Origin: Vibrio fluvialis
Lineage (GTDB): Bacteria; Pseudomonadota; Gammaproteobacteria; Enterobacterales; Vibrionaceae
DNA length: 64,000 bases
Reading direction: 5' to 3'
Assembly (NCBI RefSeq): GCF_900460245.1
Contig: NZ_UHIP01000002.1
Span: 1,612,001-1,676,000, forward strand
Position numbers and translations under genes: made by a program. The notes under the pieces were generated by a model, which was given only the letters and a program-made list of their open reading frames with translations, was not told the DNA's origin and ran no database searches. Below are positions 1 to 8,129 of the stretch, piece by piece. Position 1 is the first letter of the stretch, and each line of letters starts with the position of its first letter.

Positions 1-19
1 ATTAAGAAACGATTTTATT

Positions 20-577
20 CTACAGGTATAACAATACCCATTGAGAGTCATTGTAATTAAATACAATCAATGACGTTAAAACAACGACAATTAAAACTAA
101 TATCGAATAGCAAAGCAGTGTTGAGTCATATACATCATTCTCTCTACGAGAGTAAATATTCTCATGTCCTGTTATGTTTGATTTTATTTCTTTGGTTTCT
201 TGTCTTTTGCTCAGAGGTTGCCTTATCATCTGGTCTTCCAAGTTTACGACAGGTTCAACTTTTCCTATGAATTTATAACCTACTCTAGGTTCAGTCTTGA
301 TGAACTTTGGCGTTTTAATTGAGTCACTTAGACTGCGTCTGAGAGACGATATTGCTTGTGTTACACTGGCCTCATCCACCTGAACACCTCGGGCATTCCA
401 AACACTCTCTATTAATTGTTTTTTTGATATCACTGTATTTTCATTGCTAACAAAAGCACTCAGTACTCTTTTTTCATTCTCTCCGAGACTAATAACGTCC
501 CCCACTAAATTAGTTAACACCTTTGATTCAATATCAAAGAAATAATTTTGATTAAGAGTGACTTTATTGTGCGACAT
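20..577 (-). CDS. ToxR-like membrane-anchored winged-helix regulator
   Basis: 185-residue transcription factor. Residues about 10-105 form an OmpR/ToxR-type winged helix (ends in the RVGYKF turn typical of the wing). A polar linker follows, then one membrane segment at about 153-173. Only about 12 residues remain after it, so there is almost no periplasmic domain, unlike ToxR, TcpP or CadC. The topology implies a cytoplasmic DNA-binding domain tethered to the inner membrane. It lies downstream of and co-directional with the ScsB-like gene, separated by a terminator-like hairpin, so it probably has its own promoter. The gene is clearly more AT-rich than its neighbours, which may mean recent acquisition. 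Target genes cannot be told from sequence. Confidence 0.85.
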   Translation of the reverse strand: MSHNKVTLNQNYFFDIESKVLTNLVGDVISLGENEKRVLSAFVSNENTVISKKQLIESVWNARGVQVDEASVTQAISSLRRSLSDSIKTPKFIKTEPRVGYKFIGKVEPVVNLEDQMIRQPLSKRQETKEIKSNITGHENIYSRRENDVYDSTLLCYSILVLIVVVLTSLIVFNYNDSQWVLLYL

Positions 578-601
578 AATAAAAACATCTAATATTCAAA
601 C

Positions 602-633
602 TCAAGCCATATAGATATATTTATACGGCTTGA
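602..633 (-). terminator. hairpin between scsB-like gene and ToxR-like gene
   Basis: Arms TCAAGCCATATA (602-613) and TATACGGCTTGA (622-633) pair with one mismatch over an 8-nt loop. It sits just after the scsB-like stop codon on the minus strand and is followed there by a T-containing stretch (GTTTGAA), so it is a plausible factor-independent terminator, though the T run is poor. Confidence 0.5.
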
Positions 634-639
634 ATTTCA

Positions 640-2721
640 TTACTGTGCGGACAACTGATTCAGGAGAATCGTGGGGGTGAGGATCTGAGGCAGCACCTCT
701 GGTGTATCTACCCCTTTTCGATACCAAAGATAAAGTGGCACACCCGAACGCTTGTGCTGTGTAAGGAACTGAGTGATGGCACTGTCGCCATTGGTCCAGT
801 CGCCGACCATAGTGACCACACCCTGTTGCTTCAAGGCTGCTTGCACGCTGTCTCGCGCTATCGAGGTTTTTTCATTCACTTTGCACGTCAAACACCAATC
901 TGCCGTGAAGTATAAAAACACATCGTGATCCGCTTTTATCGCATCCAGCTCGGCTTGCTCAAACGGTAGAACATTGGATTCGAGATGAGATGGCTGTACC
1001 AGCGATTCTGAATCCCACGAGGCCATCACCAACAGCGGAATCAAGCTCAACACAATGGCTGGCCACCAGCGTATTTTGCGTTGTGACACCTGCCATAAAC
1101 CAGTTAGCCACAAGCCAAAGGTAGACAGCATAGTCGCCGCAATGACCAACAGGGTGAAATCGCTGCTGGTCTGGCGCATCAATATCCATAACAGTCCCAG
1201 CACCGTGACAAACATAGGCAGTGCAAGAATGCGTCTTGCGGTGACCATCCACGCCCCCGGTTTTGGCAGCACTGTTCGCAACCTTGGCATAAAGCTCACC
1301 AACAAAAATGGCAACGCCAAGCCAAAACCTAATCCGGCAAAAATCATCAACGCACTGACCAGCGGCAACATCAAGGCAGCACCTAGTGCGGTGGCCATAA
1401 ATGGCCCCGTACAAGGCGTCGCGACAAATGCCGCAAGGACACCGGTCCAAAAATCGCCTTTGGGTCCTTTGGAGTCTTGCAAGCGCGACCCAGAAGTAAG
1501 CGTTCCAATCTCATACAACCCTGCCAAGTTAAAGCCGATCGCATTCATCAACAGAATCAACGCCGTAATGACTACCGGGCTTTGCAGTTGAAACGCCCAT
1601 CCGACTTGATGACCCAGCGATCTGAGCGCCAGAATGACGCCGCCCAGCATCACGCACACCAAGACCGCGCCGAACGTATAGGCGAGTGCACCAGCTCTGG
1701 CTTCTTTTTCAGAACCCTGATGCGCGATACTGAGAATTTTCAGACTCAAAATTGGAAATACGCACGGCATGATGTTGAGCAATAGGCCACCAGCCACGGC
1801 ACCCAGAAATGCAATCATCGAGAGCGCGATGTCATTGTCCATCCATGAATCTTGCTGAACGGACAACGCACTTGGCGCATCGATGCGTTCGGCCTTGAAC
1901 CGCAACGATGTGCCACTATTGAGCACGAGAACACCTTCAAACAGATCGCCGTCCGCGTCGCCTTTCACCGTGCTCATCGTCAGGCGATCATCGTTTAATG
2001 TGAATTGTTGAGCGGCGCTGTTAGACATCAAATCGTTGATGACGGGATACACGTGCACATTCTTCATATCGACGTTGTTCATAAAAAAAGAACTAGATAA
2101 TGGCAAACGCAGTGTCAACGTCTCGTTGCTGGTGTAAAACTGCCCGGTTTCGTGCATGGGTTTAGGGATTCGTGCTTGCCATTGATTCAATCGATTTTGC
2201 AAGGCACTCTCTGCCGCGCCATCACCAACCGTCAATGCCACTCTTAATGACTGACTTTCCGGTAGACAACTTTCTGGGTTACATACCAAATAATTGAGCT
2301 CAAGAGCTAAATCGACCGAGTCGCCGTATTTATAGTCGTTGCTGATCGTCAGCGGCGCCAACAACACGTATTCACCGTGGTAGATGTAATTCATTAAACC
2401 ACTGGTGAGCAGTTGGCTTGGCGCCGGGTAGGCCAATTCGCCAACGGTCACGCCTTTCGGTAAAGACCATTGGAAATGATTGGCAAAACCAGCGTCACCC
2501 GGGTTTTCCCAATACCCATGCCAGCCTGCTTGCGGTGTCATTTTTAACGCTAATGTTTGTGTTTGACCAGCGGACGGATGTTCAGACGCCGTAATAATGG
2601 AAGCAGACAGTAAATAGTTCGGACCATCATTAGGGTTACTCAACGCTTGAAATGAAGCCATTATACAAGCGGTAAACGTGATGATACGGACGAAAAGAAC
2701 AATGTACTTCATGTTTTTCAT
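640..2721 (-). CDS. scsB: DsbD/ScsB-like transmembrane thiol:disulfide interchange protein
   Basis: 693-residue inner-membrane protein that would carry electrons from cytoplasmic thioredoxin to periplasmic partners. Order: signal segment (about 8-28); periplasmic N domain with a Cys pair at 147 and 152; a multi-helix DsbD core (about 300-560) with the two expected buried cysteines, C320 in MPCVFP and C437 in TPCTGP; C-terminal thioredoxin domain with CLTC at 610-613. The long N domain favours ScsB (copper-tolerance type) over classical DsbD. It lies downstream of a two-domain thioredoxin and an azoreductase on the same strand, so the three probably form a redox unit. A start nine bases later (MKYIV) has a slightly better ribosome site (GAG about 9 nt upstream). 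The symbol is by domain layout only. Confidence 0.85.
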   Translation of the reverse strand: MKNMKYIVLFVRIITFTACIMASFQALSNPNDGPNYLLSASIITASEHPSAGQTQTLALKMTPQAGWHGYWENPGDAGFANHFQWSLPKGVTVGELAYPAPSQLLTSGLMNYIYHGEYVLLAPLTISNDYKYGDSVDLALELNYLVCNPESCLPESQSLRVALTVGDGAAESALQNRLNQWQARIPKPMHETGQFYTSNETLTLRLPLSSSFFMNNVDMKNVHVYPVINDLMSNSAAQQFTLNDDRLTMSTVKGDADGDLFEGVLVLNSGTSLRFKAERIDAPSALSVQQDSWMDNDIALSMIAFLGAVAGGLLLNIMPCVFPILSLKILSIAHQGSEKEARAGALAYTFGAVLVCVMLGGVILALRSLGHQVGWAFQLQSPVVITALILLMNAIGFNLAGLYEIGTLTSGSRLQDSKGPKGDFWTGVLAAFVATPCTGPFMATALGAALMLPLVSALMIFAGLGFGLALPFLLVSFMPRLRTVLPKPGAWMVTARRILALPMFVTVLGLLWILMRQTSSDFTLLVIAATMLSTFGLWLTGLWQVSQRKIRWWPAIVLSLIPLLVMASWDSESLVQPSHLESNVLPFEQAELDAIKADHDVFLYFTADWCLTCKVNEKTSIARDSVQAALKQQGVVTMVGDWTNGDSAITQFLTQHKRSGVPLYLWYRKGVDTPEVLPQILTPTILLNQLSAQ

Positions 2722-2737
2722 CTCTAATAATTCAACG

Positions 2738-2779
2738 AATGGCTGTTATTATTCATGTGAAGTAAAAATAACAGCCATT
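2738..2779. repeat. perfect 13-bp inverted repeat between thioredoxin and scsB genes
   Basis: AATGGCTGTTATT (2738-2750) and AATAACAGCCATT (2767-2779) are exact reverse complements over a 16-nt spacer. It lies within the transcribed gap upstream of the scsB-like start and has no T tract, so it could be an operator, a processing hairpin or an attenuator. Confidence 0.7.
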
Positions 2780-2804
2780 GGGGGACACTTTATATTTTAG
2801 AATT

Positions 2805-3860
2805 TCACAATGAAGTTAAAACATTTTCAAATTCACTATCTTGCACTGAGACTTTCGATTCAATACGTCCACTTTTATCCATTAAAATAATGGTTGGAAT
2901 TTGGTTCACGCCAAATGCTTCAAATAATTTTCCATCACCGTCAAATACAATCGGCAAACTGGTTCCATAGCTCTTTTTATATTCGTGCAGTTCAGCCACA
3001 GAGGACCAAACATTGGTGGATATTGAAACCCACTTCATATTTTTTGATTTGGATTTCTCCTCTAGCAGTTCGCGGACCTGTGTACACGCCTTTGACGATT
3101 CCGGTGCTGTCTCTTCCAAATACCATTCGCACCAAGGGCCAAAAAAGACCAACCCGACTTTGGCGCTATTGTCCTCGCCAAACTTCAACTCGATGCTGTT
3201 GTCATTAATCGTGGTGAACGCTAAATTTTTTAGCGTGTCGCCAACTTGATACGTATGCGCATCCGGTGCTGACGAGTTAGCTATGGTCACCTTGTCAACG
3301 GTGGGTTGGTGAATGACACGCTCAAGTTGGTTGTGAAAATTTTCGTCATCGACATGACCAAAGTAAGAAAATCGGCCTTGTTTATCAATCAACACATGTT
3401 GCGGTGTCACTCTCAGTTTTAAGGCTCGAGCGAGAGTTCCGTCATCAATCACCGTCGGCATCGTCAGCCCCATTTTTTTCAAAAACGGTTTCACCGACTG
3501 CAGGTTGTCATTAATGCCTGTATTGACCGATATCACTTCGATTTGATCGCGATATTGCTTGTATATGGCTTCAAACCCGGGCATTTGCTCACGGCAAGGG
3601 ATGCACCATGTCGCCCAGAATTTGATATAGACCGGTTTCTTGCCATACACCTCGCTCAAGTCGATCGTACTGCCGTCAATGGTGGTAATTTTCATATCAG
3701 GCGCCGGTTTACCGACCAAAAGTTCGCCCGCCGACTGAGCTCGACGCTGACCGTCAGCGGCGTAATCAATCTCTTCCGCGCGAGCTTGCTGATAGAAAGA
3801 CACGAGGCTTAATACCACCGTAACAAAGAGGTTTAAATATTTTTTGTACATAGGCTTCAT
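2805..3860 (-). CDS. exported two-domain TlpA-type thioredoxin
   Basis: 351 residues from the chosen ATG, which has AGGA about 8 nt upstream; an ATG nine bases earlier abuts the AGG. A signal peptide ends near AEEID. Domain 1 is a TlpA/ResA-like thioredoxin with WCIPC (Cys about 86 and 89) and a cis-proline TPQ. Domain 2 (about 205-345) has the same fold signature, but its active site reads WCEWYLEE: only the first Cys of CxxC is kept, with another Cys 15 residues on, and a cis-Pro IPT motif is present. Domain 2 may therefore be an acceptor, structural or peroxiredoxin-like unit. It lies 83 nt before the ScsB-like gene, the likely electron donor for domain 1. Periplasmic location is inferred. 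Confidence 0.8.
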   Translation of the reverse strand: MKPMYKKYLNLFVTVVLSLVSFYQQARAEEIDYAADGQRRAQSAGELLVGKPAPDMKITTIDGSTIDLSEVYGKKPVYIKFWATWCIPCREQMPGFEAIYKQYRDQIEVISVNTGINDNLQSVKPFLKKMGLTMPTVIDDGTLARALKLRVTPQHVLIDKQGRFSYFGHVDDENFHNQLERVIHQPTVDKVTIANSSAPDAHTYQVGDTLKNLAFTTINDNSIELKFGEDNSAKVGLVFFGPWCEWYLEETAPESSKACTQVRELLEEKSKSKNMKWVSISTNVWSSVAELHEYKKSYGTSLPIVFDGDGKLFEAFGVNQIPTIILMDKSGRIESKVSVQDSEFENVLTSL

Positions 3861-3907
3861 AGTGAGCATCCTATTTGAAGTAACTTTAAAGATTTAAGTA
3901 GGAAAAT

Positions 3908-4531
3908 TTATAATAATTGGATTTTGATGACGTGTTCTTCTAGATGCGATAATAGTTTTTGACGAATGAATTCAATATTATTTTCGATAACCTCATGAGA
4001 AGAAACGGTACTTTCAATTGCAAAGAAACTGACACTTTTGATGCCAATCGTGCTGAGTACTTCTTTCATATACGGTGTGAAAAAATCAGGTTGATATGCA
4101 TTATTTCCTGAAAATCTCCCACCGGAAGAAATAAGCACATATACCGGTTTATCGTCTAATAATCCCAGTTTCCCGGTTGGCGTAATGGCGAACGTCTTTT
4201 GAGCGCGCACTACATGATCCACCCAGCTTTTTAACCCGGAAGGCAGCGAGAAGTTATGCATCGGAGACGCCACGATCACCAAGTCAGCTTCGATTAAATC
4301 GTCAATCAATCGATTCGACACAGCCAGGCTGCCCGTCGACTCATCGTGCTGCTGTTCAATGCTCGCCACGGAGATCGAATATTCGCTATCCACCTGCGCC
4401 AGTCGCGTCACGTTTTCTTCCGTCACGCTTACAGGCGTCAGTGTCGACACACGCTGAAGCAATGCTTGTGCGAGGGCATACGTCGAAGATGTTTGTTGCC
4501 TCGGGCTACTGTTAATCAATAGTATTTTCAT
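3908..4531 (-). CDS. azoR: FMN-dependent NADH-azoreductase family flavoprotein
   Basis: 207-residue flavodoxin-fold protein of the AzoR/NQO family, which reduces quinones and azo compounds with NAD(P)H by two-electron transfer. Evidence: N-terminal MKILLINSSPRQQTSST phosphate-binding loop, the SPMHNFSLPSGLKSWVDHV flavin-site region and the SSGGRF loop, with about the normal family length. It is the first gene of a minus-strand run into the two-domain thioredoxin and ScsB-like gene, and is divergent from a MocR-type regulator across about 105 bp. A quinone or electrophile stress role is inferred. Confidence 0.85.
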   Translation of the reverse strand: MKILLINSSPRQQTSSTYALAQALLQRVSTLTPVSVTEENVTRLAQVDSEYSISVASIEQQHDESTGSLAVSNRLIDDLIEADLVIVASPMHNFSLPSGLKSWVDHVVRAQKTFAITPTGKLGLLDDKPVYVLISSGGRFSGNNAYQPDFFTPYMKEVLSTIGIKSVSFFAIESTVSSHEVIENNIEFIRQKLLSHLEEHVIKIQLL

Positions 4532-4586
4532 ATTGTCTCCAAAACTTCGATAGTCATGCCGTATTGGTAGTGATGTTACAAGCTAA

Positions 4587-4640
4587 TATGGCTTACAATA
4601 AGAGCCATAAGTTTAAGATTTTTATGGACCATAATTGGAC
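4587..4640. promoter_or_regulatory. candidate MocR operator region between azoR and the regulator
   Basis: The divergent gap has TATGGCT (4587-4593) and AGCCATA (4603-4609) as an exact 7-bp inverted repeat, and a direct repeat TGGAC at 4625-4629 and 4636-4640, 11 bp (one helical turn) apart, running into the regulator's start codon. Direct or mixed repeats at one-turn spacing are usual for GntR/MocR operators. Assignment is inference. Confidence 0.5.
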
Positions 4641-6020
4641 ATGCAAAAAGGCCAGAACAAACTGTTTGCCTATAAACTGGTTTACAAGCGGATTCACAGC
4701 GCGATTTTAGAAGGCGTACTCAAACCCGGAGAGCGAATCCCATCGGCACGTGCTCTCGCCAAAGAGATGGGACTATCCCGTGGCAGCGTGGAAGAAGGCT
4801 ACGCCCTTCTGAAATCCGAAGGTTTTATCGAAGCCAACGGGCAAGCGGGAACACGAGTCAGCCAAAGCGTTATCGAACAACCGAGGCCTTCTTTAAGCGA
4901 AGTGACAGTGCGTCAGCCCGGCTTTTCTGCCGACTTGCAAACAACGGATATCCTCCCTTTTCAGCTTGGCATTCCTGCTCTGGATGCTTTCCCTTTTAAG
5001 AGCTGGGCGCGCATGGCCGCAAGAAATGCGCGTCATACCGCGATAGAGAATCTGACGTATCCTTCTGTGTATGGTTTGCCAGAACTGAGACTCGCGATTG
5101 CCCAATATTTGAACGTGTATCGCGGTGTGCAATGTCAACCGACGCAGGTTTTTATTACGTCCGGCTATGTGAACTCATTAAAGTGGATCACGAAGGCCTT
5201 GCTTTCTGTCGATGACAAAGTAGGGGTTGAAAACCCGGGTTATCCGCTCACCAAGTTGATATTGGAAAATGAGCGCCTGACGCCCGCGTTTGTGCCCATC
5301 GATGACAGCGGCGTCACCATTCCTCAAGATCGTGGCATCAAAGCTCTCGTTATCACGCCAGCACACCAAAGCCCAACGTGCGTCTCGCTGTCACTGCAAC
5401 GACGCCAGATGTTATTGGATTGGGCAATCACCCAAGACAGCTGGATCATTGAAGACGACTACGACGGCGAATACCGCCACACCGGCCTGCCGCTGCCCGC
5501 ATTAAAGAGTTTAGATAGCCAAGACCGGGTCATTTACTCGGGGACATTCAGTAAAGTGTTATTCCCTAACCTCCGAACGGCCTATATTGTAGTTCCGCAA
5601 AACTTGGTGGACCGCTTTGAACAACTCTCCGATTTGTATGCTGGCAATGTCGCTGGTTTGACCCAACTCTGCATTGCCAACTTCATGCAAGAAGGGCACT
5701 TCAGTCGTCATATCCAACGGATGCGCAAGTTGTATCGTAAGCGTAGAGAGTTCACGGCCAGATTATTTGCTCAATATCTGGGGGATAAAGTTTTCATTGA
5801 GCCTCAACCCGGCGGCATGCACATGATATTGAGATTCAACGATTCCAGCTGCGATGACGTCGAGATAGCCAAAACACTGTTGCGTGATGGGCTCTATTCT
5901 CAGGCGCTGTCGCAGTGGTCTTCGACGCCAATTCATCCCGGCTTGATCCTCGGCTTCACCAACATCAAAACAGAAGAGGAATGCACCGCGCTGATATTCA
6001 GACTCAAAGCGGCGCTTTAG
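4641..6020 (+). CDS. MocR/PdxR-family transcriptional regulator
   Basis: 459 residues. An N-terminal GntR winged helix (about 8-75, with the PGERIPSARALAKEMGLSR signature) is joined to an aminotransferase class I-like domain (about 100-455). The PLP-binding lysine is in YSGTFSKVL (about K305), and the cofactor motif EDDYDGEY is intact, so it should bind PLP or a PLP-amino acid adduct as effector. It is divergent from the azoreductase-thioredoxin-ScsB run and is its most likely regulator. The start is uncertain: an in-frame TTG six bases upstream gives two extra residues, and neither has a strong Shine-Dalgarno. Confidence 0.9.
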   Translation: MQKGQNKLFAYKLVYKRIHSAILEGVLKPGERIPSARALAKEMGLSRGSVEEGYALLKSEGFIEANGQAGTRVSQSVIEQPRPSLSEVTVRQPGFSADLQTTDILPFQLGIPALDAFPFKSWARMAARNARHTAIENLTYPSVYGLPELRLAIAQYLNVYRGVQCQPTQVFITSGYVNSLKWITKALLSVDDKVGVENPGYPLTKLILENERLTPAFVPIDDSGVTIPQDRGIKALVITPAHQSPTCVSLSLQRRQMLLDWAITQDSWIIEDDYDGEYRHTGLPLPALKSLDSQDRVIYSGTFSKVLFPNLRTAYIVVPQNLVDRFEQLSDLYAGNVAGLTQLCIANFMQEGHFSRHIQRMRKLYRKRREFTARLFAQYLGDKVFIEPQPGGMHMILRFNDSSCDDVEIAKTLLRDGLYSQALSQWSSTPIHPGLILGFTNIKTEEECTALIFRLKAAL

Positions 6021-6055
6021 CCTTCCCCATCTATCTCAGTTTATCGAATATAAAC

Positions 6056-6086
6056 CAGACAAAACGCGTACACGGCGTTTTGTCTG
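6056..6086. terminator. bidirectional terminator-like hairpin between convergent genes
   Basis: CAGACAAAACGC (6056-6067) and GCGTTTTGTCTG (6075-6086) form a perfect 12-bp stem with a 7-nt loop between the MocR gene and the convergent dehydrogenase gene. Runs of A and T inside the arms would serve either strand. Confidence 0.7.
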
Positions 6087-6112
6087 TGTGATTTACCGTG
6101 TAATAACGTGAC

Positions 6113-7315
6113 TTATACCCAAGGGGCAAGCGGATCGGCCTGTTCCATGATCAAGTCCAGTTCTGCTTTTGGCGGATAAATGAGTTCATTGGTGATGGCG
6201 ATTTTGATTTTTTTTGCGTCTTCTTTGACGGATTTGACTTTCTGTTCCCAGCCTTCAGTAAACACCGCGCCCCATGAACCGAGGTCCAAACAAGTCACAT
6301 AGTTTTCTTGTTTGTAAGGCAAGTAATCACAATCGAGTAAGCTCGCGGCAACATTATGCCCGGCGAATTTACCCATTAATATCGCATGTTGACAGCTCAT
6401 CAATGCATGATTGCCTTTGTCATCCGTTGCAGCATAAGCCACATCACCAGTTGCGAAGATGTTCGGCTGATCGATCACTTTCAACGATGACTCAACATGC
6501 AGCCTGCCCTGCGGGCCTTGCTGTTTCTCGAACACGTTCGTTAAATCATTCGCTTTGACGCCAGCGGTCCAGATGACGGTCTTGGATTGAATCTCTTCGC
6601 CAGAACAGAGTCGTAAGCCGTGTGCGGTGATTTCTTCAATCTGTGCATTCAGCATCCATTCAATCTCCAGATCGTCTGTCGCTTGCTTGATGACATCTTG
6701 TAACTCTTGACTGTAATTGGTACCAATCTGGCCATTGCGTTCCACGATGATGACTCGAACTGGCTCACTCTCCCCCAGCAGAGCTTTCAGTCTGGCAGGC
6801 AGTTCCGTCGCGATTTCAATCCCGGTGAATCCCCCGCCACAAACCACAACGGTATTGCGAGCCTGAGAAGACGGCTGGTTTGCCAGGCCGTTGATGTGCT
6901 GTTCCAAAACCGCGGCGCTGTCGATTTGGTCAAGGTCAAACGCATATTCTGCAATGCCTCTCACCATATCTCGGCGTAGATTTGACCCAGCCGCTAACAC
7001 AAGCCTGTCGTAGTGCTTGGTAATCGGGCGCTGATTTTCATCAACATAAACCACTTGTTGAGTGTCCGATTCAATGTTGGTGACCTGCCCAACAACGAAT
7101 TTCACGCCCATCGTCTCAAACACCGGCATCAACGGAGAAACCAGTGTCTGTACTTTTGATTCATAAAAGCGCGGGCGAACACGCAGCTCTGCAACAGGTG
7201 CGATGACCGTCACACCGACGTCTTCCGCTTGCTTCAACTTTGCCAAACGCGCAGCACTGAGCGCTGCCCACATGCCCGCAAAACCGGCACCAATAATCAC
7301 TATTTCTTTACTCAT
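6113..7315 (-). CDS. FAD-dependent pyridine nucleotide-disulfide family NADH dehydrogenase
   Basis: 400 residues from the ATG with GAGGAAT five bases upstream; a longer in-frame ATG at 7459 lacks family homology. Two dinucleotide-binding folds: FAD at the N terminus (IIGAGFAG, residues about 5-12) and NAD(P)H in the middle (VVCGGGFTGIEIA), plus the ATGDVA FAD motif near 300. This is the layout of type II NADH:quinone dehydrogenases, peripheral membrane enzymes that do not pump protons. It is shorter than E. coli Ndh and lacks an obvious C-terminal membrane helix, so the electron acceptor is open. Divergent from an Rrf2 regulator with a large palindrome between them, implying control by that regulator. 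Confidence 0.85.
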   Translation of the reverse strand: MSKEIVIIGAGFAGMWAALSAARLAKLKQAEDVGVTVIAPVAELRVRPRFYESKVQTLVSPLMPVFETMGVKFVVGQVTNIESDTQQVVYVDENQRPITKHYDRLVLAAGSNLRRDMVRGIAEYAFDLDQIDSAAVLEQHINGLANQPSSQARNTVVVCGGGFTGIEIATELPARLKALLGESEPVRVIIVERNGQIGTNYSQELQDVIKQATDDLEIEWMLNAQIEEITAHGLRLCSGEEIQSKTVIWTAGVKANDLTNVFEKQQGPQGRLHVESSLKVIDQPNIFATGDVAYAATDDKGNHALMSCQHAILMGKFAGHNVAASLLDCDYLPYKQENYVTCLDLGSWGAVFTEGWEQKVKSVKEDAKKIKIAITNELIYPPKAELDLIMEQADPLAPWV

Positions 7316-7365
7316 GTGAGATTCCTCGTTCACTTCTGACTCATCATTTCGGCGCAGCATACAAG

Positions 7366-7406
7366 AAAAAATAAACTGCGACAATATTAGTCGCAGTTTA
7401 TTTTTT
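7366..7406. promoter_or_regulatory. perfect 17-bp palindrome, probable Rrf2 operator
   Basis: AAAAAATAAACTGCGAC (7366-7382) and GTCGCAGTTTATTTTTT (7390-7406) are exact reverse complements around AATATTA. It lies between the divergent dehydrogenase and Rrf2 genes. The core AAACTGCGAC-N7-GTCGCAGTTT has the size expected for a dimeric Rrf2 site. A further GTCGCA half-site occurs at about 7427-7432. Confidence 0.75.
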
Positions 7407-7478
7407 TGCTCGATTTCTTTATGCTTGTCGCAAGAGAGTGATTTACACTGCCAAGTCATTAGAATCAGAGGTTAACTC

Positions 7479-7997
7479 ATGGCTTTTTACAGCTCAGGCG
7501 TTGAGTATGGGATTCACTGTTTGGTGAATATGGTTGATGAAGACGGCGAACCAAGAGAAATGTCCGTTCGCGAAGCGGCGAACTTACAAGGCGTCCCGTA
7601 TGATTATTTGGGCAAAATCTTTACTAAGTTCTCAAAAGCGGGGTTAGTCGAGAGTTCTGAAGGTCGCAAAGGCGGTTATAAGCTCGCCAAGTCGCCAGCG
7701 GAGATCAGTGTGCTTGATATCGCGATTGCGATTGATGGTGAAAAGTCTATTTTCGACTGTAAAGAAATTCGCCAACGGATGAACATCTTCACGGATGATG
7801 TTCCTCAATGGGCATGCGAAGGGATGTGCGGAATTCACGCGGTCATGAGAAAAGCTCAAAACCAGATGCAGAAAGTCTTGGCTGAACAATCCATTTTAAT
7901 GCTTTCAAAACAAATGTATGTGAAAGCGCACGCCACCTATGCCGTAGAGATAAAAGACTGGATTGGTGCGAATAGAAGTCCGGAGAATAAGGCGTAG
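7479..7997 (+). CDS. Rrf2-family regulator with three conserved-type cysteines
   Basis: 172 residues. Rrf2 winged helix from the N terminus (YGIHCLVNM, then LGKIFTKFSKAGLVESSEGRKGGYKLAK recognition and wing). The effector loop holds C94, C113 and C117 (WACEGMCG), the three-Cys arrangement that in NsrR and IscR binds an iron-sulfur cluster and in other members senses redox or electrophiles; C14 is extra. It is therefore likely a redox, NO or electrophile sensor controlling the divergent NADH dehydrogenase through the palindrome between them. The actual signal is not visible. Confidence 0.9.
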   Translation: MAFYSSGVEYGIHCLVNMVDEDGEPREMSVREAANLQGVPYDYLGKIFTKFSKAGLVESSEGRKGGYKLAKSPAEISVLDIAIAIDGEKSIFDCKEIRQRMNIFTDDVPQWACEGMCGIHAVMRKAQNQMQKVLAEQSILMLSKQMYVKAHATYAVEIKDWIGANRSPENKA

Positions 7998-8065
7998 AAA
8001 GCTTCTCTCCTATAGGCTTCAGAGAGATCAAAGCATCGAGAAAGACCGAAACACATCATCTTTTA

Positions 8066-8105
8066 TTGGCCAATCTACCGATTTAACTATTATTAGATTG
8101 GCCAA
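8066..8105. repeat. perfect 12-bp inverted repeat in convergent gap
   Basis: TTGGCCAATCTA (8066-8077) and TAGATTGGCCAA (8094-8105) are exact reverse complements with a 16-nt AT-rich spacer, between the convergent Rrf2 and PTS genes. There is no T tract on either side, so a standard terminator is not well supported. The rest of the 130-bp gap shows nothing else. Confidence 0.6.
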
Positions 8106-8129
8106 ACTAAACTCCGGCTGTACTTCTAA

